Positions 8,790-17,362 of a stretch of DNA of 64,000 nt are shown one piece after another (position 1 is the first letter of the stretch; every line of letters starts with the position of its first letter). This DNA comes from QKTW01 sp052161885 (GTDB lineage: Bacteria; Bacteroidota; Bacteroidia; Chitinophagales; Chitinophagaceae), in contig CP197396.1 of the NCBI GenBank assembly GCA_052161885.1, positions 3,472,001 through 3,536,000 on the forward strand, read 5' to 3'. The notes beneath the pieces were generated by a model, which was not told where the DNA came from, did no database searches, and saw nothing but the letters and a program-made list of their open reading frames with translations. The position numbers were made by a program, and so were the translations under genes.

Positions 8790-11789
8790 ATGAAAAATAT
8801 TTTTTTACTGCTTTGTGCAGCAGCAGTGATGTGCTACGCCATTAATGCCAGCGCCCAGTGCAACCCTCCCACTGCTGCCACTGTTACAACTACTACATCA
8901 ACGTGTATCAATAACGGGAGCATTGCCATCCGCAATCTTTCGGGTGGTGGTGGTAGTTCCTCTCTTGCTGAGTATGCCATTACCAGCAGCAGCAATCCCA
9001 GCCAGCCCCTTATATCCTATCAGAACGACAGTAATTTCAACAATATATACCCGGGTACCTATACCATAAGTATGCGGTACAACTGCAGCGGAACGTACAG
9101 TACCGTATTTACCAGGTCTGCAACGGTGGCCGGTAATTACCAGTCCATCGGTGTGACTTTTAGTAACATTAAAACTTCATTCTGTAACAACGGCGGCTTT
9201 ACCGTAAATGCAACGCAGGGATACACCGGCATCAGCGGACACTATACCTACCAGCTCGTATCTGCACAGAATGCGTCTCAGCCCGATCCTTCGCCTGTGA
9301 CTGCAGTGCAGAGCAGCAATACATTCGGCGGACTGGCAGCCGGTAATTATTACGCACGTGTATTTGACGACTGCGGCAACTTTGTGACCTATGCGGTAAC
9401 GATATCATCCGGAACTGTTATTAACCCGTTTGCATCGGCACAGTGCAGCATGCCCATATTTACAGAAACCCAATACGGCTGTGCAGACAGCGTTAAGTAC
9501 TTTTTATCCGGAACCGGATTTTCTACAGGCATCAATAATTTAACCAGTTCCAATATGGCGCTTCCGGCCACCGTTATCCTGTTTCTCCCCAACGGAACAT
9601 CAGATACCGTTATCCAAACCACTGCAGGACAGCCAGGCGCGCTTTTTGGCCAGATGAATATCAACAGCTTTGTCAACAGCGGACAGTTCGGTCCTTATTA
9701 TATAAAGTACATAGATGCCTGCAACAATACCTATACTTCTTTAACGGCTCAGTTGGATACTGCCATATACCGTTCTTTTTATATAGCCAACGGCAAGCAA
9801 AGCGTTTGCGGCGGAACCAAATATTATACGTTTGCGCAGGTGTTCAATTGCTATTATGCATGCCCGCAACTGGTGAGCGGCACTACTTATAAATTCAAGC
9901 CCAACTTTACATACCTGGGCCCGTTTAAGTACAGTACAGACAACGGCGCTACCTGGCATCCCAATACAGATTCTGTATTTATACCGTGCAGCGCCAGTAC
10001 CGTAAATTTTACGCCCAAAATAGCTTTCTGCACAGACACTGCTGTATCCTGTATTGCCGTGAGCGTAGCCCCATGCAACTTCGCGTGGCCTGCTGTAGAA
10101 ATGAATTCTTTCGCCTGCAATGGCAACAGTGGCATATACATACCCATTAACGGGCAAACCATGTCGGCCACCGGCAACATAAAAATCGTATTCACTTCCG
10201 TACCGGCGGGTCAGTCTGCGATACCGCCCATAGGATTGTACAGTGCGGATTATTTTGGTAACAAATTCGGCAATTTAAGCGGGCCTGCCGACTTTCATGA
10301 TTATACACGAAACCTGGTACCCGGCAAATACGTGTATACCGTTACCGATACCGCCTGCGGCACCACATATACCGATTCCATCACACTCACACATCCGCAT
10401 CAATACAGCATAAGTAATATCGCTGTTTCGCAGACCTGTACCAATGCAGCCGTTACCGTAACGGTGAGCAACAATAGCTATATCACACCTGGTACGATCT
10501 TCCCCGGATTTGGCGACCCTAATGCATATACATTAAAACTGGTGAACAGCTCCGGTACGATCATTCAATCGCAATCAAAAGAAATTCCTACTTACGTACA
10601 AGGTTCCAGCAGCGGTACAAACGGCTCCGTACAAACCGGTACTGTTACCTTTACAAATGTTCCGATCGGTACGTTTTACATAAAACTGTATCACGACAGC
10701 ACTATATATACTTACCTGGCCAATCCCTGTGGCCCGCTGGTAGATTCTGTTACCACTACCATATCTGCACTTAATGTTTCTTCCTCCCTGTTTTTGCAGT
10801 GCGGAGGATCATCCGGCACTATTGTAGCTAAAGCCACAGGCGGTATCAGCCCCTATACCTATGAACTGTACAATGGCACTGTAACACCGGCCAATCTTAT
10901 AACCACACAATCCGCACCTACCTTCACGGGATTAAATGCAGGGCAGACGTACAGCGTACGCGTTATAGACAACTGCGGAACCGGCACTGCTGTAAGTAAA
11001 AGCTTTGCACCTTATGCTGTCATTATACGCACAACAGGAGTTGCCTGCGCGGGCAATGCAGTTACACTGTATGTTGATACGATTACCGGCGCCACCTATA
11101 GCTGGACGAAAGACGGAAATCCGTTAAGCACCACCACCAATACATACAGCATACCCGTATTGAGCGCGGCAGATTATGGCACCTATGCAGCCACCGTATC
11201 TATAGCCGGATGTACCAGCTTTGTGGGTACTAAAACGATAGATGCCAGCAGCTGTATTCCGCTGCCTATATCGCTTATGAGCTTTGATGCTTCAAAAGCA
11301 GGTAAAGAAGTACTGCTTACCTGGACCACTGCCGACGAAAAGAACAGCAGCTATTTTGAACCGCAACGCAGCACAGATGGCAGGTTGTGGACAGCTTTGG
11401 GAAAAATTTCCGCACAGGGCACCACAGCTTTGCAGCATAACTACAGTTTTACAGACAATACCCCAGCAAGCGGCACCAACTATTACCGCCTCCTGATGGC
11501 AGATATAGATGGCACTCATAAATACAGCAATATCAGCACGGTAAAATTCAGTACGGATATGATAGGCATATATCCCAATCCTGTGCAGCACAGCCTGAAC
11601 CTGTACGGCAATACTGCGGCAATACGCAGCATACGTCTTACAGATAATATGGGCAGGGTGGTGTACTCCGGCAACGGAAGTGTAAACACGGTAGATGTAA
11701 GTAATATCCCTACAGGTATGTGGCTGCTCTATATCCGGAAGACAGACGGTAGTGTGCAGGTAGAGAAAATAATAAAGACAGGAAATTAA
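8790..11789 (+). CDS. Large secreted protein with T9SS type A sorting domain
   Basis: The 999-residue protein has a signal peptide (MKNIFLLLCAAAVMCYAINASAQ), then a long Thr/Ser/Asn-rich body of beta-sandwich repeats. Recurrent patterns include YTYxLx...NTFGGLAAGNYYARVFDDCG and TFTGLNAGQTYSVRVIDNCG, like the SprB-type repeats of gliding and adhesion proteins. Near residue 850 there is an FN3-like segment (VLLTWTTADEKNSSYFE). The C-terminal 75 residues (IGIYPNPVQHSLNLYG...GMWLLYIRKTDGS...KIIKTGN) form a type A sorting domain, so the protein should cross the outer membrane by the type IX system and be released or anchored. Adhesion is the likely role; no catalytic motif is visible. Confidence 0.88.
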   Translation: MKNIFLLLCAAAVMCYAINASAQCNPPTAATVTTTTSTCINNGSIAIRNLSGGGGSSSLAEYAITSSSNPSQPLISYQNDSNFNNIYPGTYTISMRYNCSGTYSTVFTRSATVAGNYQSIGVTFSNIKTSFCNNGGFTVNATQGYTGISGHYTYQLVSAQNASQPDPSPVTAVQSSNTFGGLAAGNYYARVFDDCGNFVTYAVTISSGTVINPFASAQCSMPIFTETQYGCADSVKYFLSGTGFSTGINNLTSSNMALPATVILFLPNGTSDTVIQTTAGQPGALFGQMNINSFVNSGQFGPYYIKYIDACNNTYTSLTAQLDTAIYRSFYIANGKQSVCGGTKYYTFAQVFNCYYACPQLVSGTTYKFKPNFTYLGPFKYSTDNGATWHPNTDSVFIPCSASTVNFTPKIAFCTDTAVSCIAVSVAPCNFAWPAVEMNSFACNGNSGIYIPINGQTMSATGNIKIVFTSVPAGQSAIPPIGLYSADYFGNKFGNLSGPADFHDYTRNLVPGKYVYTVTDTACGTTYTDSITLTHPHQYSISNIAVSQTCTNAAVTVTVSNNSYITPGTIFPGFGDPNAYTLKLVNSSGTIIQSQSKEIPTYVQGSSSGTNGSVQTGTVTFTNVPIGTFYIKLYHDSTIYTYLANPCGPLVDSVTTTISALNVSSSLFLQCGGSSGTIVAKATGGISPYTYELYNGTVTPANLITTQSAPTFTGLNAGQTYSVRVIDNCGTGTAVSKSFAPYAVIIRTTGVACAGNAVTLYVDTITGATYSWTKDGNPLSTTTNTYSIPVLSAADYGTYAATVSIAGCTSFVGTKTIDASSCIPLPISLMSFDASKAGKEVLLTWTTADEKNSSYFEPQRSTDGRLWTALGKISAQGTTALQHNYSFTDNTPASGTNYYRLLMADIDGTHKYSNISTVKFSTDMIGIYPNPVQHSLNLYGNTAAIRSIRLTDNMGRVVYSGNGSVNTVDVSNIPTGMWLLYIRKTDGSVQVEKIIKTGN

Positions 11790-12233
11790 TGTGGAATCGG
11801 GCATTCACGCTCGTCATCCTGCACCCGACCACCCTTTCCGTCATCCGGCGTCCGACTGTAAGGAGGAATGCAGGATTTGTCGAATATTTCCGCAATCGTG
11901 TTGCGTCTCCGGGTCAAAAGATCCTGCTCTTCGTTAGCACTCCGGCAGAATGACGTAATGACCGAAAGCGTTGTGTCGCTGTGCCGTTGCGGGCAATTCA
12001 ACTCAAATAAAGGAAAGCATAAGACATGCGAATGGCCGGCACTTACGGGTGCCGGCCATTTTCGATTTGAATGGGGATAACCACTCTATATGTAAAGCAG
12101 TTTTTGAGAAACTGCGGGAAATTATTGCTTTAATATCCGGTAGTAAGTAACAAGTATCAAGAATGCTGTTACATACTTTCATTTCACAGATCATCGGTAT
12201 CTGGTATCCAGCATCTGGTAACCAGTATCATTA
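11790..12233. other. Repeat-like intergenic DNA
   Basis: No convincing gene. The first 170 bases contain fragments such as CGTCATCC, GATCCTGC and CAGAATGACG that recur in other spacers here (for example near 29410). A perfect 12-bp hairpin, AATGGCCGGCAC (12031-12042) with GTGCCGGCCATT (12049-12060), is followed by TTTC and may be a terminator or repeat hairpin. A second hairpin, GCAGTTT/AAACTGC, lies at 12097-12115. Near 12195 are short direct repeats built on TCTGGTA. Confidence 0.5.
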
Positions 12234-12404
12234 TTAATTGAGGCTGAGATCCAGTGCGAAAAGAGTATTCATAATATCTTTCTTTACTACTGAGCTACGG
12301 GCCATTTCCAGACCGGCTTTAAGAAAGCTTTGCATGTCTTTGAAGCGTATCATATCCTGTATTGCTTTTTTGCGGCGGATATATTTTTTGTTCCTGAGTT
12401 TCAT
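12234..12404 (-). CDS. Small basic hypothetical protein
   Basis: An ATG at 12404 opens a 56-codon frame ending in TAA at 12234. The product begins MKLRNKKYIRRKKAIQDMIR and ends FALDLSLN. The first 15 residues are strongly basic, and the rest looks like an amphipathic helix (RFKDMQSFLKAGLEMARSS). The codon pattern looks gene-like and the frame is closed by an in-frame stop in otherwise repeat-like DNA. I do not recognise it. It could be a small regulator, a nucleic-acid-binding peptide or a chance ORF. No exact -7 box was seen upstream. Confidence 0.45.
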   Translation of the reverse strand: MKLRNKKYIRRKKAIQDMIRFKDMQSFLKAGLEMARSSVVKKDIMNTLFALDLSLN

Positions 12405-12618
12405 GACTTGTAATTTTTAATTGTTTGCTATTCGGTTTCTGTTTTATGTACGAGATAAATGTTCCTGTGGTTTCCTGTACACCGGCTGCTGCCGTTACTT
12501 TGAGTAAATAAAATACTGTGCCAGCTTTCCCCCAAAACCGTGAAAAAGGTGTTAAAAGCTGTGGTGTTTACAATTTGTTATTTTTGGCCTGCCCGGCGTT
12601 GGTCTGCCCATGTTATCT

Positions 12619-12644
12619 GTTCTTTTGCCTTGATGCAAAAGAAC
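12619..12644. repeat. Perfect palindromic hairpin
   Basis: GTTCTTTTGC (12619-12628) and GCAAAAGAAC (12635-12644) form a perfect 10-bp stem with a CTTGAT loop, preceded by CCCATGTTATCT. A decayed relative follows CCCATATTATCC near 25990. The design resembles the T/A-stem hairpins at 12978, 29577 and 38235. Confidence 0.65.
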
Positions 12645-12879
12645 CAAAAGATCAAGGCTGTTTGAAAAAAGCTAAAAACGTCCCTCGCCTATACTCGCAC
12701 CGGCAAAGCTTACTATCAGCTTAGAGTTCTTTCCAGGCGCAGACTTGTATCGGCTTAGCATCATTATGGTTCATTGCCGCTTTTTCTGCCAGCGCACACA
12801 GGCCGTTTTCTTAACGCTGTTTTCAAAAGGCCGGTTGTGTCGCGCAAGTTGTATCACTTGCTTTGTTCCTCACGTTAGT

Positions 12880-13020
12880 CAATCGGCATTCCTCCGCCTG
12901 GCAGCACAGTAGTACTGCAGCTTTATCGGAGACACACCGGAAAGCAAGCCGTCATAGCTTGCCGGCGGCTTTTTGGGGTTACTTTTTTTTCCGCAAAAAA
13001 AAGTGACATATGGGATAGTG
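12880..13020 (+). repeat. Dispersed repeat, copy A, with terminal hairpin
   Basis: This segment shares extended similarity with the reverse complement of 38226-38375 and weaker similarity with 29489-29620. Shared blocks are CAGTAGTACTGCAGC, TATCGGAGACACACCGG and CAAGCCGTCAT, then a hairpin: GTTAC+T8 (12978-12990), loop CCGC, A8+GTGAC (12995-13007), followed by ATATGGGATA. The upstream stretch 12806-12848 also resembles 29350-29390. It looks like a non-coding, REP/MITE-like interspersed repeat. Confidence 0.7.
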
Positions 13021-13105
13021 AGGGCTATGTAATAATACCTGAAGTGCCCCACCTCTATTAAATATTTATAAAAAAAATCCATATTTTAAGGAGCAAACAA
13101 ACTTT

Positions 13106-13870
13106 ATGATCCGCAACCACATACCCGGTACGTATAAGCAGATAAGAGACCGCATCACCTGGCGCAGCCATGAAGTGAGCCGTATTGAAGCGTTCAGCGA
13201 TGCAGTGTTTGCCTTTGCCATTACGCTGCTTATCGTGTCGCTGGAAGTACCGAAGTCTTACGACGAGCTGATAGAAGGTATGCGCGGCTTTCTGCCCTTT
13301 GCTGTATGTTTTACCCTGATCTTCCAAGTGTGGTATGCACAGAATATTTTCTTCCGCCGCTACGGGCTGCACGACATCCGGACACTGGTGCTGAACGGTG
13401 CGCTTATTTTTATGGTGCTGTATTTCGTGTATCCGCTGAAGTTCCTCTTCAGCTCGTTTATGATAAAAGGATTTTCCTTCAGCAATCCTGAGCAATGGCG
13501 ACAGCTGTACTATATCTACGGCGCGGGGTTTATTACCATATACTTACTGTTTTCGCTAATGTATGCCAATGCACTGCGCCACCGCGATGTACTGGAGCTG
13601 AACCCCAGCGAGCTGTTTGAAACCCGTACCGGTGTGTATGAATACCTCCTGATGGCATCAGTGGGTGTAGTCTCTATCATTGTTGCGGCAACAGTGCCAC
13701 TACAGCAGGCAGGCATTGCCGGCATTACCTATGCGCTTATAGGCCCGGTAATGGCCATCTTCCACAGCAGGCGCGGCAGGCTGCACCGTATGAAACACGA
13801 AATAGTAACGCCTGTAGAACCGGAGACAGAACCGGAAGCTGAAGAAACTGCCAATGCCGGCGCCAACTAA
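13106..13870 (+). CDS. TMEM175-like (DUF1211) potassium channel protein
   Basis: The 254-residue integral membrane protein contains RIEAFSDAVFAFAITLLIV, including the RxxxFSD signature of the TMEM175/DUF1211 family in its first transmembrane helix. About six hydrophobic helices follow (LPFAVCFTLIFQVWY; GALIFMVLYFVYPLKF; FITIYLLFSLMYANAL; YLLMASVGVVSIIVAA; ITYALIGPVMAIF), then a charged Glu-rich tail. Bacterial members form potassium-permeable channels lacking the classic selectivity filter. The ATG at 13106 is preceded by AAGGAG about 12 bases upstream, a Shine-Dalgarno-like site unusual in this window. It stands alone between repeat regions. Confidence 0.85.
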   Translation: MIRNHIPGTYKQIRDRITWRSHEVSRIEAFSDAVFAFAITLLIVSLEVPKSYDELIEGMRGFLPFAVCFTLIFQVWYAQNIFFRRYGLHDIRTLVLNGALIFMVLYFVYPLKFLFSSFMIKGFSFSNPEQWRQLYYIYGAGFITIYLLFSLMYANALRHRDVLELNPSELFETRTGVYEYLLMASVGVVSIIVAATVPLQQAGIAGITYALIGPVMAIFHSRRGRLHRMKHEIVTPVEPETEPEAEETANAGAN

Positions 13871-14045
13871 AACCGGCACAATTACGGTTTAACCGGCAAA
13901 TGACAGCAAGTCCTGTTCTTCATCCTCCAATTGAGCCGGGGAGGATGGCAAACCGATTCCTAAAACATTGTAGTAAACTTCGGAAACCCGGTGTAGAAAC
14001 GCCGGAGATCCCGTAAGGGCATACGCCGGCACACAGACAGCCTCG

Positions 14046-14339
14046 TGCAACCGCCTTATAGCCCCGCGCAACCACGATATTACTCCGCGCAACCGCTCTA
14101 TAGCTACCTGCAACCGCTCTATAGCTTCGTGCTACTGTGCCATAGCTCCGCGCAACCGCTCTATAGCTATTTGCAACCGCGTTATAGCTTTGTACAACCG
14201 TAACATTACTCCGCGCAACCGCCTTATAGCTTTTTGCCACTGTGTTATAGCTGCCGGCAACCCGTTCATAGCCACGTACAACGCCGATATAGCTCCTGCC
14301 ACCCGAGCCATAGCCACATGCAACCGCCTCACAGCTGCC
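14046..14339. repeat. 21-bp minisatellite, 14 units in phase
   Basis: Fourteen degenerate 21-bp units, typified by TGCAACCGCTCTATAGCTNNN, run in register from 14046 to 14339; one 20/22-base slip compensates itself. Since 21 is a multiple of 3, several frames stay open on both strands. On the minus strand one frame reads as heptads A-I-E-R-L-x-x, with Ile and Leu spaced 3 and 4 as in a coiled coil. It is interrupted by a TAG at 14134-14132 where neighbouring units have TTG, and continues into a non-repetitive tail ending at 13889. Other frames give SYRAVAR-type heptads. Either a decayed coiled-coil gene or a non-coding minisatellite. Confidence 0.8.
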
Positions 14340-14414
14340 CGCGGCCAACACTTACACAAATGCAACCGCTGCACAACCCCGCCTGCTACATATTATACAC
14401 AAACCAGACGGGCA

Positions 14415-14438
14415 TAAAAAAGCCGCAACCCGTGCGGC
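14415..14438 (-). terminator. Terminator after the 252-residue gene
   Basis: On the minus strand GCCGCA (14438-14433) and TGCGGC (14427-14422) form a short GC stem with a five-base loop, followed directly by TTTTTT and ATG. It lies about 60 bases past the stop at 14500. Confidence 0.75.
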
Positions 14439-14499
14439 ACATAAGCTGGTTATGGCATAGCATCCGGTTGCGGATATGTATAAGCGATGGCTCTGCTTA

Positions 14500-15258
14500 T
14501 CAGGCAGTGAGGCTGTTCTTCAGCTTGCGGACAGAGAGGCCGCTTATCTGCCGGTATTCAGCACTGTTGGCCTTGTATACCGATTTCACATAGCTTTTGA
14601 TGTCTTTGGTAATGTCTACCATACCCGTTTTGGGCATGTACAGCAGCTGATCGCGGTGCAGGCGGGCATTGGCCAGCTGAGTGATGGCCGTGGCCACACT
14701 GTCGTTGGTACTCACCAGGATGGAGTGGAACATACGCAGCGCCGCTGCCTGCAGATCTGGCTCATTGGGCGCATAGGCGGCCTCATGTGCCACCAGCTCT
14801 ACCAGCTTGTCAAAATGCTCGGCCAGGTTATCGTAGCTGGCCTGCGATGTAGAGATGGTTTTGATAGGCGTATCCTTACCATCGGCCTGTACGGCGGCAG
14901 ACGTTTCCGGCTTTGGAGTAGCGCGTTTGTTCTGCAGCTTGTTGAGTATGGTGCGGGCGCCGGCTACCGTACGGTCTGTAACCTCACTGGCCTGCAGCGC
15001 ATTTATGATGCGGGTAGATAGCTGGCGCAGCGGGTCAAAAGTTTCGGCACGGGTACGGGCGGCATCTTTATACAGCTGCTCGGCGGTGTTGAGGGCGGCA
15101 AGGGCTGCACGGCTTTGTACCAGCAGGGTATTGATATTGCCCATGGAGATAGATGCTTTAGCGGGGCGGTACTTGGTGCCGTAGCCGGTGCAGGCAGTGA
15201 TAAGTTGTTTAAAGGCGGCCACATTGCGTGCGTGGCCTGTTTCTGATGTGGATGTCAT
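14500..15258 (-). CDS. Unrecognised soluble helical protein
   Basis: The 252-residue product has no signal peptide or membrane segment and looks mostly helical. A first helical part (residues 1-110, e.g. INTLLVQSRAALAALNTAEQLYKDAART) and a second (about 140-252) are joined by a Thr/Ala/Lys linker (RATPKPETSAAVQADGKDTP). The C-terminal part contains DITKDIKSYVKSVYKANSAEYRQ. I do not recognise a characterised family, though proteins of this shape seem common in Bacteroidota. It has its own terminator and is divergent from vsr, with a 108-base gap. No catalytic motif is apparent. Confidence 0.75.
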   Translation of the reverse strand: MTSTSETGHARNVAAFKQLITACTGYGTKYRPAKASISMGNINTLLVQSRAALAALNTAEQLYKDAARTRAETFDPLRQLSTRIINALQASEVTDRTVAGARTILNKLQNKRATPKPETSAAVQADGKDTPIKTISTSQASYDNLAEHFDKLVELVAHEAAYAPNEPDLQAAALRMFHSILVSTNDSVATAITQLANARLHRDQLLYMPKTGMVDITKDIKSYVKSVYKANSAEYRQISGLSVRKLKNSLTA

Positions 15259-15366
15259 AATACTTTGGATTTAAGTAGTTAATAAAACTTCTTTTATTAC
15301 AAGTATTATGCCGGAAATTGATGCGAAGGCTGTTTGCTGCAGTTTTCTTTAAATTTAGACCTCCGT

Positions 15367-15795
15367 ATGACAGACGTACACAGCAAGGAAACACGCAGCT
15401 ATAATATGAGCCGCATCAAGGGCAAGGATACCAAGCCCGAAATGCTGGTGCGTCGCTTTCTGCATGCGCAGGGCTTCCGCTACCGCCTGCATGTAAAAGA
15501 TCTACCCGGCAAGCCCGATATTGTATTGCCTAAATACAAAACCGTGATTTTTGTACATGGCTGCTTCTGGCACGGGCATGGGGGGTGTAAATACTACGTA
15601 GTGCCCAAGACCCGCACCGATTGGTGGCTGGCCAAGATTAACAAAAACATAGAAAACGACCAGAAGGCTATGCTGGCATTGCAGGAGCAAGGGTGGAAGA
15701 TTATTATTTTGTGGGAATGTGATTTAAAAGCCAATACAATACAGATTACATTAAACAAGTTGCACCGACACCTGGCAGACCTCCTTCCTTCCTAA
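15367..15795 (+). CDS. vsr: Very short patch repair (Vsr) endonuclease
   Basis: The 142-residue protein has the Vsr fold signature. Counting from the ATG at 15367, the likely catalytic residues fall at Glu25 (KPEMLVRR), Asp51 (GKPDIVLP), His64 (FVHGCFWH) and His69, the same numbers as in the E. coli enzyme. Vsr nicks beside T:G mismatches formed by deamination of 5-methylcytosine, so it fits the cytosine methyltransferase gene 300 bases downstream on the same strand. The upstream frame to 15334 is ignored because it adds no family sequence. A near -7 box, TAAATTTA, lies at 15350-15357. Confidence 0.95.
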   Translation: MTDVHSKETRSYNMSRIKGKDTKPEMLVRRFLHAQGFRYRLHVKDLPGKPDIVLPKYKTVIFVHGCFWHGHGGCKYYVVPKTRTDWWLAKINKNIENDQKAMLALQEQGWKIIILWECDLKANTIQITLNKLHRHLADLLPS

Positions 15796-15855
15796 CAATC
15801 ACATACAAACGCCTGGATAAACTACCTACGTGACTTAAAAGCGATTGCCGCCGCG

Positions 15856-15865
15856 CTGTATACAG
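15856..15865. promoter_or_regulatory. Candidate operator upstream of the XRE gene
   Basis: CTGTATACAG is a perfect 10-bp palindrome lying 14 bases before the ATG of the XRE regulator. Controller proteins of restriction-modification systems commonly bind short palindromes here to autoregulate. This is inference from position and symmetry. Confidence 0.35.
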
Positions 15866-15879
15866 GTTAGCTTCGCTTG

Positions 15880-16104
15880 ATGGAAATCAAGCGACTGATC
15901 GCTGACCGTATTAAGGAAATCCGTAAGGGAAAAGAACTATCACAGGAAGCTATCGCCTTTAAGGCTGAGATAGACCGCACATTCATGTCTCATGTAGAAC
16001 GCGGTGAAAGAAATATATCTATTGAAACATTACAGAAAATATTAACTGCACTCGAAATATCGTTTGCCGAATTTTTTAACCATGAAAATTTCCGCAAGCC
16101 ATGA
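15880..16104 (+). CDS. XRE-family regulator, controller-like
   Basis: The 74-residue single-domain helix-turn-helix protein spans LIADRIKEIRKGKELSQEAIAFKAEIDRTFMSHVERGER..., matching the Cro/C1/XRE fold in which SQEAIAFKAEID is helix 2 plus turn and RTFMSHVERG the recognition helix. Size and place match controller (C) proteins that delay endonuclease expression relative to methylase. A TTG at 15877 precedes the ATG by one codon; ATG is preferred. Its stop overlaps the methyltransferase start in ATGA (16101-16104), so the two are likely translationally coupled. Control of this operon is inferred. Confidence 0.9.
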   Translation: MEIKRLIADRIKEIRKGKELSQEAIAFKAEIDRTFMSHVERGERNISIETLQKILTALEISFAEFFNHENFRKP

Positions 16105-17348
16105 GCCTTAATTACATCGATTTATTTGCCGGTGCCGGCGGCTTGTCTGAAGGATTTATCCGCGAGGGGTTTAATCCCATAGCACACGTAGAAATGGATG
16201 AGGCTGCCTGCTTCACACTCAAAACAAGGGTAGCGTATCATTATCTGAAGCAACATAATTACGATCTCTATACTTCTTATCTGAAGAATGAAGTCAATCG
16301 GTCGCAGCTGTATAAAGCTGTTCCTGCTGAGCTACTAAATACAGTAATAAATCACCCCATCGGTGCAGAGTATAATGCCCGCATCCATAAAGCCATACAA
16401 GAACAGATGGGGAGCGAAGAGGTAGATCTTATCATCGGTGGCCCACCGTGCCAAGCGTACTCGCTTGTTGGTCGTGCACGGTCTGAAAACAATATGAGTA
16501 AAGATCCCCGCAACTATCTGTATGTCCAATATGCGAAGTACCTAGAGAAGTATCAGCCTAAAATGTTTGTTTTTGAAAACGTGATAGGGTTGAAGTCTGC
16601 CAAAGGAGGTCATTATTTACGCAAGATGGAAGAGCTGTTTTTCCTGAAGGGCTATAAGATGGAAATGTTTACGGTGGAAGCAAATAATTTTGGCGTACTT
16701 CAGAAAAGGAGAAGAATAATTATCCTAGGGTGGAGGACCGACTTCACACCTAATATACCAAACCTCGAAGCATTAAAAAGTAATCACAGCTTTATTGTAA
16801 AAGATCTTTTAGGTGATCTCCCGGCACTACAGGCGGGTGAGGGTAAAGACAGATACACAGAATATGCTACGGCATCGAATAAATATCTTCAGGATTATAC
16901 AATCCGTAATGGTATTAATATTCTTACTCAACATGTAGCACGCCCACATACAGATCAGGACAAAGCAATCTACCGTATAGCTGTGGAAAAATGGCTGAAT
17001 GATCAACAACGGTTGGACTACAATGATCTACCGGAAAAATTAAAAACACATAGCAATCGCCATTCGTTCTTTGATCGCTTTAAGGTCGTGGCTCCGGAGC
17101 TCCCGTTCTCACAAACAGTGGTTGCACATGTTGCAAAAGACGGACATTATTATATACATCCCGACATTAAGCAAAATCGCTCTATAACCGTACGGGAAGC
17201 TGCGCGCCTGCAATCTTTTCCCGATGATTATTACTTCGAAGGTGTAAAGGAAGGCAAAAACAGAACTGCATCATTTAAACAGATAGGAAACGCTGTCCCA
17301 CCTTTAATGGCAAAAGAAATATCGAAAGCTATTAAGGAAATATTGTGA
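16101..17348 (+). CDS. DNA (cytosine-5) methyltransferase
   Basis: The 415-residue Dcm-family enzyme transfers a methyl group from S-adenosylmethionine to C5 of cytosine in a specific DNA site. Visible motifs are I (DLFAGAGGLSEGF, residues 7-19), IV with the catalytic cysteine (GGPPCQAYS, Cys117), VI (FENV, about 160), VIII (QKRRRI, about 200), IX (RSITVREAARLQSFP, about 358-372) and X (IGNAVPP, about 395-401). Residues 210-350 are the target-recognition region. The spacer between motifs I and IV is longer than usual, about 90 residues. It overlaps the regulator upstream and the ATPase frame downstream. The target sequence cannot be predicted from sequence alone. Confidence 0.95.
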   Translation: MSLNYIDLFAGAGGLSEGFIREGFNPIAHVEMDEAACFTLKTRVAYHYLKQHNYDLYTSYLKNEVNRSQLYKAVPAELLNTVINHPIGAEYNARIHKAIQEQMGSEEVDLIIGGPPCQAYSLVGRARSENNMSKDPRNYLYVQYAKYLEKYQPKMFVFENVIGLKSAKGGHYLRKMEELFFLKGYKMEMFTVEANNFGVLQKRRRIIILGWRTDFTPNIPNLEALKSNHSFIVKDLLGDLPALQAGEGKDRYTEYATASNKYLQDYTIRNGINILTQHVARPHTDQDKAIYRIAVEKWLNDQQRLDYNDLPEKLKTHSNRHSFFDRFKVVAPELPFSQTVVAHVAKDGHYYIHPDIKQNRSITVREAARLQSFPDDYYFEGVKEGKNRTASFKQIGNAVPPLMAKEISKAIKEIL

Positions 17349-17362
17349 TTATTAACTACACC

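Noticed and set aside
12518..12724. 68-codon plus-strand ORF
   Set aside because: It spans the hairpin repeat and lacks any protein features.
14046..14339. CRISPR array
   Set aside because: Units are 21 bp and contiguous without unique spacers, and there are no cas genes.
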